A stretch of DNA of 64,000 nt from the NCBI GenBank assembly GCA_022605405.1, contig JABYQQ010000008.1:1798001-1862000 (forward strand), written 5' to 3'. This document shows positions 30,365-40,469 of the stretch, piece by piece. Below the pieces are notes generated by a model that was not told the origin of the DNA, searched no databases, and was given only the letters and a program-made list of their open reading frames with translations. A program made the position numbers and the translations under genes. Position 1 is the first letter of the stretch, and each line of letters begins with the position of its first letter. This DNA is from Earliella scabrosa. Lineage: Eukaryota > Basidiomycota > Agaricomycetes > Polyporales > Polyporaceae.

Positions 30365-30658
30365 GGCGCTCGCTCACGGTACATGCTTTGGCCACTTCGT
30401 GGTTGAGCCTTCAGCACAAAAGCAACAATGCGAAGGGACGCAATGCCATCCGGCCACAAACCGGTCATAGCGTCGGCCATAGACCGCATTGCCTCTCGCA
30501 ATGCGGATATATAGCTCGTTCGAGGTGTGGTTGAGCCCTAACCCTCCCTTCCGTTTCATCTTCAGGTATGTTCCGAATGTTGTACAACAGTACTGCCATG
30601 CTGACGATGTGTGAAGATCATCCCAGGTTCTCGCCTGCTACCCTAGCCCATACTCCCG
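30365..30658 (+). promoter_or_regulatory. F-box A4 promoter and 5'UTR intron
   Basis: GCGTCGGCCATAGACCGCAT, TATATAG at 30508-30514 followed by CTCGTTC, and a 61-nt leader intron 30566-30626 (CTTCAG|GTATGTTCC ... ATCCCAG|GTTCTC). Confidence 0.6.
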
Positions 30659-32413
30659 ATGGCTGACAACGCTTCCGTGTCTGAAGTCTCGCCACTCGAT
30701 CTGGAGGGCACTCCTATCCACCGTCTTCCCGTCGAAGTTCTGTGCATGGTATTCAACGCTCTTCGTCCCCGTCGTCATGAACTTCTCCGCGGATCAAATG
30801 CGCGACCTGCCACGAGAAACGATCTACGCGCCGGACTAGTCTGCCGTCGGTGGCGCGCCATCCTCCTCCACATGCCCGCAATATGGGCCGATTTGCTCGT
30901 CTACACAGAGATCAAGCAGGAGTCCGTGGCCTACGCCGAAGCCCTCGTCGAACGCTCCGCCCCTCTCCCGCTACGGTTCTGCATGCATCAGTCTCCCCGC
31001 GTCGTATGCACCACACTACGTCCCGCCTGGGCGCGAATCCGCGGACTGTTCGTTTCGGTGAGATCTCCCAGTGATTTGCCCGCCCTGCACACCGTCGTCG
31101 GTTGCCACATGCACGGCCTGCGCGAATTGGAGATCAACTTCTACGCCATGCAAGAGCAGCTTTTGCCCGCCCTTGCGCGCTACGACCTCAAGCCCTGGGA
31201 GGACGCGAACCTCCTCGACCTGGAGGAGTTCAAGACCGATGCCGCATACTTCGCGCTGGCGGGCGCGGCCACCGCGTCCCTCAGGGAGCTCACCGTCGAG
31301 GGAGAGGTTAGCGCAGCGCAGTTCCGCGCCACGCTGAGGAGGTGTGTATCCCTCGAGGTCCTATCACTCCAAGACCTGCGATTCCCGCCCGAGGACCTCC
31401 TCTCCGGCCACGGCAGGCACGACCTCATCCATCTTCCGGAGCTCATGAGGGTCGAGCTTGAGATGGGTGACCCACAGGCATTCGCGCACCTCATAGCCGA
31501 CCTCCGCACATCTGACAAATGGCTGCCCCTTGCGTTCACCATCAACAACCTGGAGCTGGATGGTGAGGAGTACTTGTTCAAAGACATCCTGGCCGCGTTG
31601 CCCCCGGGGTGGACCTTCCCTGGCCTCCGCGGCGAGCCGGCTATCCGCCGCGTCGAGATCAGTCTGTCAGACAGCCGTGAATTGCAGTTCAGCGGGTGCG
31701 TGGTGGACAGCTGCGCGTGGGGCCAGGGACACCGGTCGATCTTTGACTCGCTGATCTTGCCCGACGTCGACGGTCCCGGCACCAGCAAGCGGCTCCACGT
31801 CGCCCTTGAGTCTTTCCTCAGTCACTTCCCCGACACGGCCACGGAACTGCACGTGAACGTTGGGCGGTACGAGCGCATGCACCCCGACCTCTGGGATCGG
31901 GCGCTGTGGGAGATGGTCTTCTGGACGCGCCCGTCTTTCAAGGACCTCGCGCTCGCCGCGTATACGGACCTGGACGTGAAAGAGCTCGTCGCGACGGCTT
32001 TCCTTGTGCACGCGGCCCGTGCGTCTGCCAGTGCGACGGCGGAGAGACCGCGGGAGTTCTGCCTGACGTGGGCCCTAGATAGTGTAAGCTTGTGGCGGCG
32101 TCCGCGGCCAGTGAAGGTGATTGCGCAGGAGCTGGATGTTCTCGCCGACGTGCTGGCGCGGTGTGCCTTGCCGGAGGCGTGCGCGCTCGGTCTGTCCCTC
32201 GAGTGTACTGTGGACAATGCGGCGTTTGTGGGTTGCGTGAAGGCGTTGTCAGAGGGGCAGGGAACTGGTGGTGAGACGACGGATGAGGCGGAGGCGGCGG
32301 TGCGCACGCGGCTTGGACGGGTTCTGAAGGTCGTGAAGGAGGTAGAAATCGTCGTGAAGGATATAGCAGGGACGATGGAGACGGTGGTGTTGAAGAGTGC
32401 GGATGTCGTCTAG
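30659..32413 (+). CDS. F-box-like protein, subfamily A copy 4 (584 aa)
   Basis: Starts MADNASVSEV; the F-box-like block is IHRLPVEVLCMVF, GLVCRRWRAILLHM, IWADLL. The first ~220 residues are close to copy 3, but the middle (LMRVELEMGDPQAF, DKWLPLAFTINNLEL, LSDSRELQFSGCVV) is unlike any of the other copies and aligns only loosely. The part after FPDTATELHVNVG is again shared. So the substrate-side region is the most variable part of the family. Ends ETVVLKSADVV. Intact, single coding exon. Likely SCF adapter by family. Confidence 0.85.
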   Translation: MADNASVSEVSPLDLEGTPIHRLPVEVLCMVFNALRPRRHELLRGSNARPATRNDLRAGLVCRRWRAILLHMPAIWADLLVYTEIKQESVAYAEALVERSAPLPLRFCMHQSPRVVCTTLRPAWARIRGLFVSVRSPSDLPALHTVVGCHMHGLRELEINFYAMQEQLLPALARYDLKPWEDANLLDLEEFKTDAAYFALAGAATASLRELTVEGEVSAAQFRATLRRCVSLEVLSLQDLRFPPEDLLSGHGRHDLIHLPELMRVELEMGDPQAFAHLIADLRTSDKWLPLAFTINNLELDGEEYLFKDILAALPPGWTFPGLRGEPAIRRVEISLSDSRELQFSGCVVDSCAWGQGHRSIFDSLILPDVDGPGTSKRLHVALESFLSHFPDTATELHVNVGRYERMHPDLWDRALWEMVFWTRPSFKDLALAAYTDLDVKELVATAFLVHAARASASATAERPREFCLTWALDSVSLWRRPRPVKVIAQELDVLADVLARCALPEACALGLSLECTVDNAAFVGCVKALSEGQGTGGETTDEAEAAVRTRLGRVLKVVKEVEIVVKDIAGTMETVVLKSADVV

Positions 32414-32656
32414 CATGTACTAGCCGCTGTTGTGAGCGATTGATATGTGTGTATCACGGACAACGTACAGCACGAAGTTATATATAGATCTGTGTTGAGT
32501 GCTGTGATGCCGATGTAGCCTGCGATAGGTTCCTGGACTACGAAGTAGGACAGGTTTAGGATCATGTCCGTCACGCTTTGTGACCCCTCGTTACCTCTGG
32601 CTTATTCATTGCATCACGTGACATGTTATGTAAGCAATCAAGTCAGAACGCGCGCG

Positions 32657-33193
32657 CTACATGAATGTTTGTCCATAGTGCAGCTCATTAATCATTCCTT
32701 GTAATCCTTGTAACCCGCCATCTTTCGTGCAACGCTGCAACATGCACATGTTCAGTGGCTCCCTAGGGCCATGTGGATGTGACAAGTCTACGTACGTGAT
32801 CACCGCCGCGTTCACCATTGGAATGTCTTGAGCCCGCAAATTCATGAGGTTCGTCCCGGCGTGGTTGGTGAGCAGGACGACGAACTCGGCGCGAATGGAC
32901 GGAGCACCGTCGTCGGCCATTGCAACAAGACCTTGGTTGCTCTCGGTCTCGTTGCTGAGGTCGCTAATAGTGTATATGTGGAGGTACGACCACTCGGGCA
33001 CCAGGCGGCCGGGTTGTACTGGTCGCACCGTGGCGGTGTATTTTCGTTCTTTTCCCTTCATGGACCAAATGCGCGCGAGTCTTGGTTTGTCTTTTCCACC
33101 GCCTCCTGCTGCCCTCTCTACTAGGACAGCCTTGAGTTCAGGAGATTTGTGCAGGGGAAAGTGGTATCCTTGCACGAATTGTAGTTGCTATCC
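32657..33193 (-). CDS. Hypothetical protein, 3' part, minus strand
   Basis: Open minus frame with coding-like composition: QFVQGYHFPLHKSPELKAV, a KKDKPRLARIW basic stretch and WSYLHIYTISDLSNETES. It opens after an acceptor-like GATAG near 33194 and has no ATG near its start, so upstream exons must exist; candidates up to 33560 are Cys-rich but do not join in a frame I can defend. A GTACGT..GCAG intron (about 32796-32736) would change the last ~30 residues and end at a nearby TGA. Not recognised. Confidence 0.4.
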
Positions 33194-33615
33194 AGGTAGT
33201 CAGTGAGGATCGCGCTAGTGTCTTACAACGTTGGGTGCACGTACACGCTCCGTTGCAGGCATTCGTGCGCACAGTGGGTACTATCTTGTGGGAAGTGTCG
33301 CCTTTGTCTCCAAGTTGTACCGTCCTGAACAAGGTGCTGACAGAGTCTGTTCGCACAGGACAACATTTACGTGTCGAGGTACCCATGCATGGGAACTTAG
33401 GCGCACGACCGTGTCTCCTATCCTCGTGACACTTGGCACACGTACCGTGGGGCATGTGAAGATCCTTGTGACCTCCGAGAGATTGTGGGGTCATTGCTGC
33501 AGCGCGAAGATGAGTGCTCCATGGACGCGGTGGCATGTTCGTCGTTCGAGTTGACTTCGGCAAGAGTGCAGGAAGTCGGCGTAGTTAGACTCGGAACTAC
33601 ATTGACGAACTGTCG
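33194..33615. other. Unresolved upstream exons or intergenic
   Basis: On the minus strand a Cys-rich open stretch (CHEDRRHGRAPKFPC, NACNGACTCTQRC) may be a further exon of the 32657 gene; the splice phases I tried do not match. Otherwise nothing seen. Confidence 0.25.
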
Positions 33616-33622
33616 TATATAA
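33616..33622 (+). promoter_or_regulatory. TATA box of the kinase gene
   Basis: TATATAA, 35 nt before the ATG at 33651. Confidence 0.5.
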
Positions 33623-33650
33623 TGACTTTAGGGCAGAGCCACTTCTAGCA

Positions 33651-35414
33651 ATGCCTCGTATTCGCTCCCGCCTCGCCTTCGTTAATCCTGCACCGGACAA
33701 CTCCACCGTGATGGAAACACGTACGTGCTCACTGCTCGCATTGTGAATGCATGATATGTTGAGTGAGTCTAATGGTGGTCCCTGTATACAGAGTCTGGCG
33801 ACGATATCACCACAGATGTGGCTGGGGAACAAGCAGGAGCTACCATGCTCATCACTACCCCGCCTGTCGCATTGTCAGACACTCAAGGTGCTCACGTCGT
33901 TGCAGCATCTGCGGCCACGGGGCGGTTGGACAGTCCCGATCCAATCGAAGCAAATAAGGAGAATATTCGCCCCGTTCTTAGGTATGCGTTTGTAGCTCTC
34001 TCGACAGCATGCATCGATTCATGACTGCCCGATAGATGCTACGAAGTGGAGGAGAATGAAGTTGTTCTCAATCGGTGTCAGTTTTGTCCTCAACGAGATT
34101 GTTGCGCACTCTCACACTGCCTGTAGATCGCACGATTTCGCTCATTGGGCGAGGCTCGTATGGGACAGTGGTGAAAGCAGAAGATCTCTACACTAATACG
34201 GTTGTTGCTGTCAAAGTACTGCATTCTCAGGACGGCCTCCACTCGGACATTCGTGCGGAGGAGAAGGTCTATGCGAAGCTTGTCGCAGGGTGCCATCCCA
34301 GTATTCGGTGAGTCATGGCCTTGTCATGTCTTCTTTCTGGTCTGATCATGGTGTACCAGATACTTTGCAGAAGTCCTGGAAGCTGGAACCCATGACGGGC
34401 ACCATTGCATTGTATTCGATCGCTGCGAAGCCACCCTCCTCGATGTGCTGTGTAGCGATAAAGCGCTTTTTCCCCTGCCGCGCCGTCATTTGCAAGAGAT
34501 AGGCTTTCAGCTCATCAGTGGTATCGCATGTGAGAGTTGTTATTAGTCTGTAATTATTGCTGTTCTGACGTGTAGACCTGCAGATCTTCATTCGCTTGGC
34601 ATTATTCACACGGACGTCAAGCCCAACAACATCGGGCTGAAGTGGTCGGAAACCGCAGGGCTGATGTATCTTGACCCCACATATGGTTACCGCAAACATG
34701 TAAGATATACGACTATTCACTGCGTGTCTGTGCTCATTACTTCGTATCGCAGCATTATCTGGTGAGGACGCAGATATGCATACTTGATTTGGGCCGTGCG
34801 GTGCAGGAGAACGACAACGGCTTGTACGGCGAGGTTGGAGCTTTGGGCTATCGTGCTCCAGAAGTAAGCCTAGGTATGTTTCTGTATTCACGGCTTATGT
34901 GTTGGACGCTTAACTAGCTGTGACTAGAGGTCGGCTGGGATCGATCTGTAGACCACTTCGCAATTGGCTGCACTCTCGCAGAGCTGCATCTCGGTCGCAG
35001 CCTGTTCCCTCCAGGCATCGCGTCGAAGAGGGAACATCTTGCTATTGTTGAACGCCTCGTTGGGTTGTTACCACTCAACTCTGCCATTGCGATGGAGGAT
35101 CTCCGCCCAGGAAGTTACCGCCTTACACCTCGGGGTGGTATGATCATTTATCCAGACCTGCCTTTCAGTCATGAACGTCATGGTCGGGCCATGGTTCGCA
35201 TTCGCCAGACGAAGTCTGTCTCGGTGGGTGTATGCTTTCCATCTTCCGAAATGGCGACTAATGCACATCACAGGCTAGCGTTCACGACCTGGAGCTTAGT
35301 GATTTAGTGCGGCGGCTTATGGCTCCTGAGCCAGCGATGCGCCTCGGACTGGAGAAGGCATTGAAACATAAGTACTTTGACAGTTTATGCGGCGCAGCAG
35401 TACATCAGTGTTAA
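33651..35414 (+). CDS. Protein kinase, CMGC/LAMMER-like, eight exons (449 aa)
   Basis: Exons are 33651-33720, 33792-33981, 34062-34307, 34360-34529, 34584-34699, 34753-34873, 34928-35223 and 35274-35414; joined 1350 nt in frame. The third exon's acceptor (34061) is the least certain. Kinase landmarks: glycine loop IGRGSYGTV (115-123), VAVK lysine 138, catalytic loop HTDVKPNN (234-241; T replaces the usual R), DLG at 276-278 instead of DFG, and GYRAPE (296-301). EHLAIVERLVG (340-350) resembles the EHLAMMERxxG LAMMER signature of CLK/Lammer kinases, which phosphorylate SR splicing factors; that role is family inference. The ~90-residue N-terminus is low in structure (EANKENIRP). Confidence 0.85.
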
Positions 35415-35506
35415 ATAGCGAAGGGGTCTTGACGGTTGGACCACTCATATATGTTGCCCGTTGCCTGTGACCCCATTAATTCTGCAGTGATAATCAAAAA
35501 GTGTAC

Positions 35507-35581
35507 AGTTCAGGATTCGAACCAACGGAGCGAAAATCCGACCACAGACTATAACCTCTACACTAAGGACTCATCTGAACT
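35507..35581 (-). tRNA. tRNA-like sequence, probably a decayed tRNA-Glu or SINE head
   Basis: On the minus strand the 75-nt stretch has complementary 7-nt ends (AGTTCAG/CTGAACT), an A-box-like TAGTGTAGAGGTTA, a perfect B box GGTTCGAATCC and an anticodon-type loop CGGA-TTTTCGC-TCCG that would read TTC (Glu). A T-run (CTTTTTG) follows. The T-stem and D-stem do not pair properly and the T arm overlaps the acceptor strand, so this is not a normal tRNA. Confidence 0.35.
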
Positions 35582-35877
35582 GAATAAATAAGCAAAATAG
35601 AGTGTTTGGCAAGTTGACTGGTATATCAATCAGTTCAGTTATGTCTATTCTGCTGTTCAATATTCAATACTAGTAAGACTGGCTGGCGTGGCATTCTTAA
35701 TCGACGTCTCAGTCTACTGCACTTCAGCAAGCTTACTGCAGCCAGACCATAGTGTCTACCTGTGGTCACACTTCCCGTCCCATCCCCCATCACAGAGTCT
35801 TACTGTTTGCTTCTACCGCGTTCATCGTTGTGAGTGTTTGGTTCGTACATTTAATTTGACATGTTGACTATTGACCA
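35582..35877. other. Intergenic
   Basis: No gene seen; a GTGAGT..GACCAG pair (about 35829-35879) could be the intron before the next coding exon. Confidence 0.35.
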
Positions 35878-35925
35878 GGAAGCGCGCAAGTCGAAGTTCG
35901 GCGCGTGGCCTCTGCTACATATGGC

Positions 35926-36603
35926 ATGTCCTCTCAACGTCAGTGTTATGAATCACCCTTGTTTCGTGGCATGATTCGAATCATAGCACCTCTCATAGCG
36001 CCTGTTCCCATCCGTCGAGTATACGGTCGATGGAAAGAAAGCATTCAACTCTCCCTTCCATCTGCGGTTCATCCGGTGGTCGCACATCGCTACATTGCAC
36101 CAGTTCGTCCAGAAGTAGCTGTCCAAGTCGGCATGCGAGTTCAAGTCATTGCATTGTCACCAGCAGTGTATCGCACTCTGCACACTCCTCTCAGGTCCAA
36201 GCCACTCTATGATGTGTACGACCCTCACATTGAGGGCACCGTCATCGGCGTCAAGCACGATAGCGCGGATGTGGTCACTGTTGCAATATGGAATGAACGT
36301 CCCATTAGTAAAGTAGCCATTGCGATCGTGACCTTGCCGTACATCCCAGATATTACAATGACCCTGAAGGACGTCGAGACTACTTGCCCGTGGTTGTTTG
36401 GTCTTGCCGTGTACCCTCCAGGCGTGGTCACTTTGGAAGAGGGGGCCGAAGTAGTTGATCACTTAGGAGATTTACCTACACCTCCCGTCGTTCTGTGTTA
36501 TCCCGATCCGGAGATGTACGAGCATGATACTCTAGTCACTGACCTCGGTAGAGCGGGTGTAGTGGGCCGTAGGCGTGCTCGCATGTCGTGTAGTGGAGGC
36601 TGA
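35926..36603 (+). CDS. Hypothetical protein (225 aa or longer)
   Basis: Open frame ending at 36603. The first ATG in frame is 35926 (MSSQRQC), but the frame is open back to a GACCAG acceptor-like site at about 35879 (SAQVEVRRVASATYG), so an upstream exon is possible. Visible features: a basic N-terminus (IRRVYGRWKESI), then a beta-rich middle with VGMRVQVIA and IEGTVIGVKHDSADVVTV, which has the look of a small SH3/KOW-like barrel but is not a sure match, and a proline-rich end. Not recognised. No lesion. Confidence 0.5.
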   Translation: MSSQRQCYESPLFRGMIRIIAPLIAPVPIRRVYGRWKESIQLSLPSAVHPVVAHRYIAPVRPEVAVQVGMRVQVIALSPAVYRTLHTPLRSKPLYDVYDPHIEGTVIGVKHDSADVVTVAIWNERPISKVAIAIVTLPYIPDITMTLKDVETTCPWLFGLAVYPPGVVTLEEGAEVVDHLGDLPTPPVVLCYPDPEMYEHDTLVTDLGRAGVVGRRRARMSCSGG

Positions 36604-37343
36604 TTTGTACACAAATTCGGTTGGTATGTGTTCTGTCTGTGAGTGAAAATGCTGTTGTGACATGCCTTTGTTCTCGGGGTGGGTGTTGTGCAGGTAGCGA
36701 CATGCCCGCGTAATCGCGTAGCAGGTCGGCAGGAATTAGTAATGGTTGGGTTGCACCAAGGTGCTGAGTTTGACCGAGATTGATCCTCACGGCCGGAATT
36801 ATCGTGGGAACCGGGCTGCCCTATCTATACCGGGGTCGATTGATCGTGGTCTCGGGCGCTACTGGTGGCTCGTATTATCTCGGTCTTCGAACTCCGAGCC
36901 GAGCGCCGTGATTACGGCGGTGCGCGTGTGCTATGTTGATAATTTTCGTTGTCGTCTGGCATTCCGCTCTTCAGCTCTCATTTTCTGGGTCTCCCTTCTA
37001 GCTCTGCCTTCGTATTTTTGCTGTGCTTCCTGCCTCTTCTGCACTCGGTCGCCCTGAAGAACAATACAATCAAATAATATTCACAACCCGTTCCGACAGC
37101 GGTGGCGGCTCAATATCTTGGTTAGGACCGTCGGTGAGGCGAGCAGTTGCAGGGGTGACCGTGGGCTGTGTTTGGGATATTCAGGTGAGTTCATATATTA
37201 AAGTTTGGAGCACGCGGCCGATGCCGATTCAGGTGCTGGTTGGACGGGATTGTCCCGCCCTCCACCCTTGTCTCGTCACCTACGGTCGCGGCTTGTCAGT
37301 CCTTCTCCCCCTCGTCGTCGCATCCTTCGCACCCTCCACCCTC
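36604..37343. other. Intergenic
   Basis: No convincing gene. The sequence between 36790 and 36930 has short inverted CTCGG/CCGAG segments. An AT-rich TTCATATATTAAAG at about 37188 is the best promoter candidate for the next gene. Confidence 0.35.
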
Positions 37344-38050
37344 ATGTCCGCCTCTGAAGACGAATTCTTCTACCCGGCCGCCTCTCTCGAAGCTCCATTT
37401 CCCGTGGTCCCCCTTCAGTTCGAAGAAGGCGTCGATTATGAGGACGAGGAGGTGCCACCGTCGAGTATGATGCTCGATAGTGTTGTTCTGCCATCTGACG
37501 AGGTGTGTCGTCCGTATTCCGCATATGCTGTATCCTGCTGATGTGCGATGGTTAGGATCTTGCTCGGATGAATGCGATCTCGCACACACCTTCACGTCTG
37601 CCCGCAGACGTCCGGTCGCGTCTCAACCTCCAGTCGACTCATGTGCAGGGTGAGCAACTACCTCCTACCGCTCCTCTCCCTGGAGATGCGAAGCCTCCTA
37701 CCCCCGATTCCGACGGTGTCGCACACCCCGTTGATTCTCCTGGTCGTGCGGCCTTCGCGGTCTTCGCGGGACTGCTTGGTCCTATCGTCGCGCCCTCGGC
37801 CATCCACCATCTCGCGTCGATCCAACCGCCTGCTCTGTTCACGGCACCCGCCATGCGGGAGCTGATCTTGCTCACCGCACATCAAATCCTCTACGCTCGT
37901 CAGCAAGTCGCTCTGATGCAGTCAGAGCAGGCCGCCGGCAAGGAGAGCGTTGCTGTTGCACAACAGCAGCTTGCCATCGCTCTTCGCCAGGCTGCAGTGC
38001 TTAGCCAGTACTGCGTTGTTGCTCCTGTGACGCCTCCTCGGGACACGTAG
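37344..38050 (+). CDS. Hypothetical acidic protein, two exons (217 aa)
   Basis: Exon 1 is 37344-37502 and exon 2 is 37556-38050; 53-nt phase-0 intron (GTGTGT..GGTTAG); joined 654 nt in frame. Exon 1 encodes an acidic leader (MSASEDEFFYP, EEGVDYEDEEVPP). Exon 2 encodes a Pro-rich linker, a hydrophobic middle (AFAVFAGLLGPIVAPSAIHHL), and a helical Gln/Ala-rich end (ARQQVALMQSEQAAG, VAVAQQQLAIALRQAAVL) that could form a coiled coil. I do not recognise the family. Confidence 0.6.
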
Positions 38051-39443
38051 GGTGTTGAGGTGCCCAAGTCGAATGTGTTTCATGTTGTTGTCCGCATATC
38101 GTGCAGTGGTCTTGCTTGGTCATGTTGTATTTGTCGCTCTTGTCGTTCTGCTCTTGCTGCTGTTGTGCGTGCTTCTCCCTGCTTGGTTTCTGTACTGTCG
38201 TTCTTTTAATTAACGTCCTCGCAGTCCGTAGTCAATGTCGTCGCTGTCTTCCCTCTTCTTGTCTCCACATTAGACTAGCGCAGCTTAATCAATCTAAGCA
38301 CGGTTGTTTCTACTTACTCATTGTATCCAAGTTCTTGTCAGTTTCCTGTGTATTTAGTATGTGTCGCTGTACCGTGCATGTCTCACCATGCGATGTGTGG
38401 CTGGGACAATTACTCCCGCTTGTAGTCATCGGACCGCCGTCAGCCGTTTGGAGTACTTTCACAGCGGATATCTGCAGAGTTCATCGTATGTTTTTGTCTG
38501 TCCGCTCGTGTCTCATTGTGAGAGACACGAACAGCGCCTAAAACTTTGCGGGCCGGAGATTAAGAGCTTCTATCCGCAAATTTTCCGCTGTCTCAGAAGC
38601 CTTAGCTACAGGTCTGTTTTGTTTCGGTGGGAATGGAAGGTCTATTGCAAACCTTCTCATGTCACTCAATGTCCGGACATTGGCGACTCGTCACCAGGTC
38701 GCTGATACTGTCGTTGTTTGCGTTTACTGCCTTGAATTCAGGAACGTAGAAATCAGACTTGTGTCAGGCAGAGATACTGCAGCTCACCGTTGAGAGAGAT
38801 TCTGTTGAGCCATCATGCGGCGATCTGACCAAGCTGGCCGATTCTTGCATGATTCCCACAGGGGCTTCGGGACTTCGATGCTGGGAAATTGGGGGAGTCA
38901 TCCGTGCGGCATTTCAATGTCTAGCATAAATCACGGTTCTGACAGTGTCCGATTTACGTCCCTATCCGCCTTCGATGCTCTGACAAATTCAAAGTTTCTT
39001 GTTCTGGGTCATGACGTAAGATTGTTTGGTTAGGCGGAGTAAGCTGAGTTCTCCAGCTCTGCCGCCATATGCAGCGAGCTACACGTACGTGTGGATGACT
39101 GGTTCGTGTCAATGCAAGAGTATGGTGTTGGGTATTGGCGATCGTGAATCCTGAGTCTTTACAGCTATATGCGCGGAAGAAGGTTGTTGCCGGCCCGTGA
39201 ACCCATGCGGTGTTGACCACACGACCAGTTTCCCACGGGCCTCGTGGTCGTACCTCACATTGCACGACGGACCATATCGTGTTGAGCCGCCACGTCATGT
39301 CGCCGAGCCATCTGTCGAACTGTCGCGTTCGACAAGCAAAGTACTGACGACTTTGAAGTCCCAGTGCTTTTCAAGTTTGCAAGACATTACAGCGCTATTG
39401 TATCGAGTAGCATGCATGATGCACAGGTGAGTTTTTTCATGTC
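38051..39443. other. Long gene-poor stretch
   Basis: T-rich 3' flank of the previous gene to about 38300, then no reading frame I can support on either strand. Composition is less GC-rich than in the F-box cluster. Confidence 0.4.
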
Positions 39444-40088
39444 TCATAGCCCATGCCCCCAGAATCCATTGTGATTCCCCGTCCCTTGTCCCGCAGGTGG
39501 CTGGATAGCTGACGGCGGCTGGGGTGCGCCTCCAACATCTGGTATGGTTAGCCCATACCCTCCTAGTCGACTGCCGAAGAAGTACATCAAAAATTTCCAG
39601 AACTCGACGTTGTCACCGAAGTGGAGCCTGAAGCCGTGAGGATCCCCAGGATTCTCTGCCTTGCGACGAAGGGTCACGGTCTGCTTTGCCTGTTGGATGT
39701 GTCAGGTGCATAGTTATTCGAGATCCGTTCAGACGATAGCCTCACCTCGCTGACGGACAGCAATGAACCGTCACAGATAGCACGAGAGTATAGAACTTCG
39801 ACACCTCGACTGTTCCGGGACAACGCCATGATCCATTCTGCAATCTAGTAAGCGATGATGTCGTAGAGTATCTCATACATTACTAACTGTTGCTGCTACC
39901 TGTCTCGGCGATGATGATCTTGATAGGTATCCATGTCTCTGGCCGCATGAGGTCCAAATCAGACCGCGCGTAGAATGTCACCCGCTCGGTGCTGAATAGA
40001 GTTGGCATGGAAGGAGGTGAAGACACAGGAGGAGGTGTGATCGTGTTCTGAAGGTCCGTTCTTGCTTGGGTAGGTATATGGGTGTGTT
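39444..40088 (-). CDS. Hypothetical protein, last three exons, minus strand
   Basis: Exons 40088-39900, 39837-39746 and 39689-39444 join in one frame with GT-AG introns; the splice phases agree (exon 39746-39837 is 92 nt, exon 39444-39689 is 246 nt). Segments include a Pro-rich start (TITPPPVSSPPSMP), ERVTFYARSDLDLMRPETW, EWIMALSRNSRGVEVLYSRAI, then FRLHFGDNVEFWKFLMYFFG and a Gly/Pro tail. The exon that would supply the ATG, beyond an acceptor at 40089, was not resolved. Not recognised. Confidence 0.55.
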
Positions 40089-40469
40089 CTGTGATGCGAT
40101 GAGAAACGGTGTGGCCCTTTGCACTCACGTTCGTTTGTGTGCTGGGATTCTCATTGCAGCAGCGCTACAAGCCACATGGGGAAGCGACACGAACGTGTCA
40201 GTGAGAGTTGTGTTTTCTCATCAATTGGTTGGGGTACCACCGTCGTGGGGTACGTTCTTCGCCCATCTTGGTAGTTTGATCTAACCTAATACTGTCATCA
40301 GGTTGCCGCGTTGCGCGTCGCTCTTGCTAGCTACCTCCGTTAAGTAGTCTCATATATATGTGTTGTTCTTCCTCGTAGTTTCATTTGGGCATGTCGATTC
40401 CTGTCCACAGTCATGGTGCGTTAAATCGGCTATTCTTTGCTACATGTCCTGATGAGATGTATAGCCTAG

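Noticed and set aside
36780..36940. Possible solo LTR
   Set aside because: Short inverted CTCGG segments but no TG..CA ends, no flanking duplication and no second copy in the window.
40066..40284. Plus-strand 72-codon frame
   Set aside because: Overlaps minus-strand exons with consistent splice phases; no support of its own.
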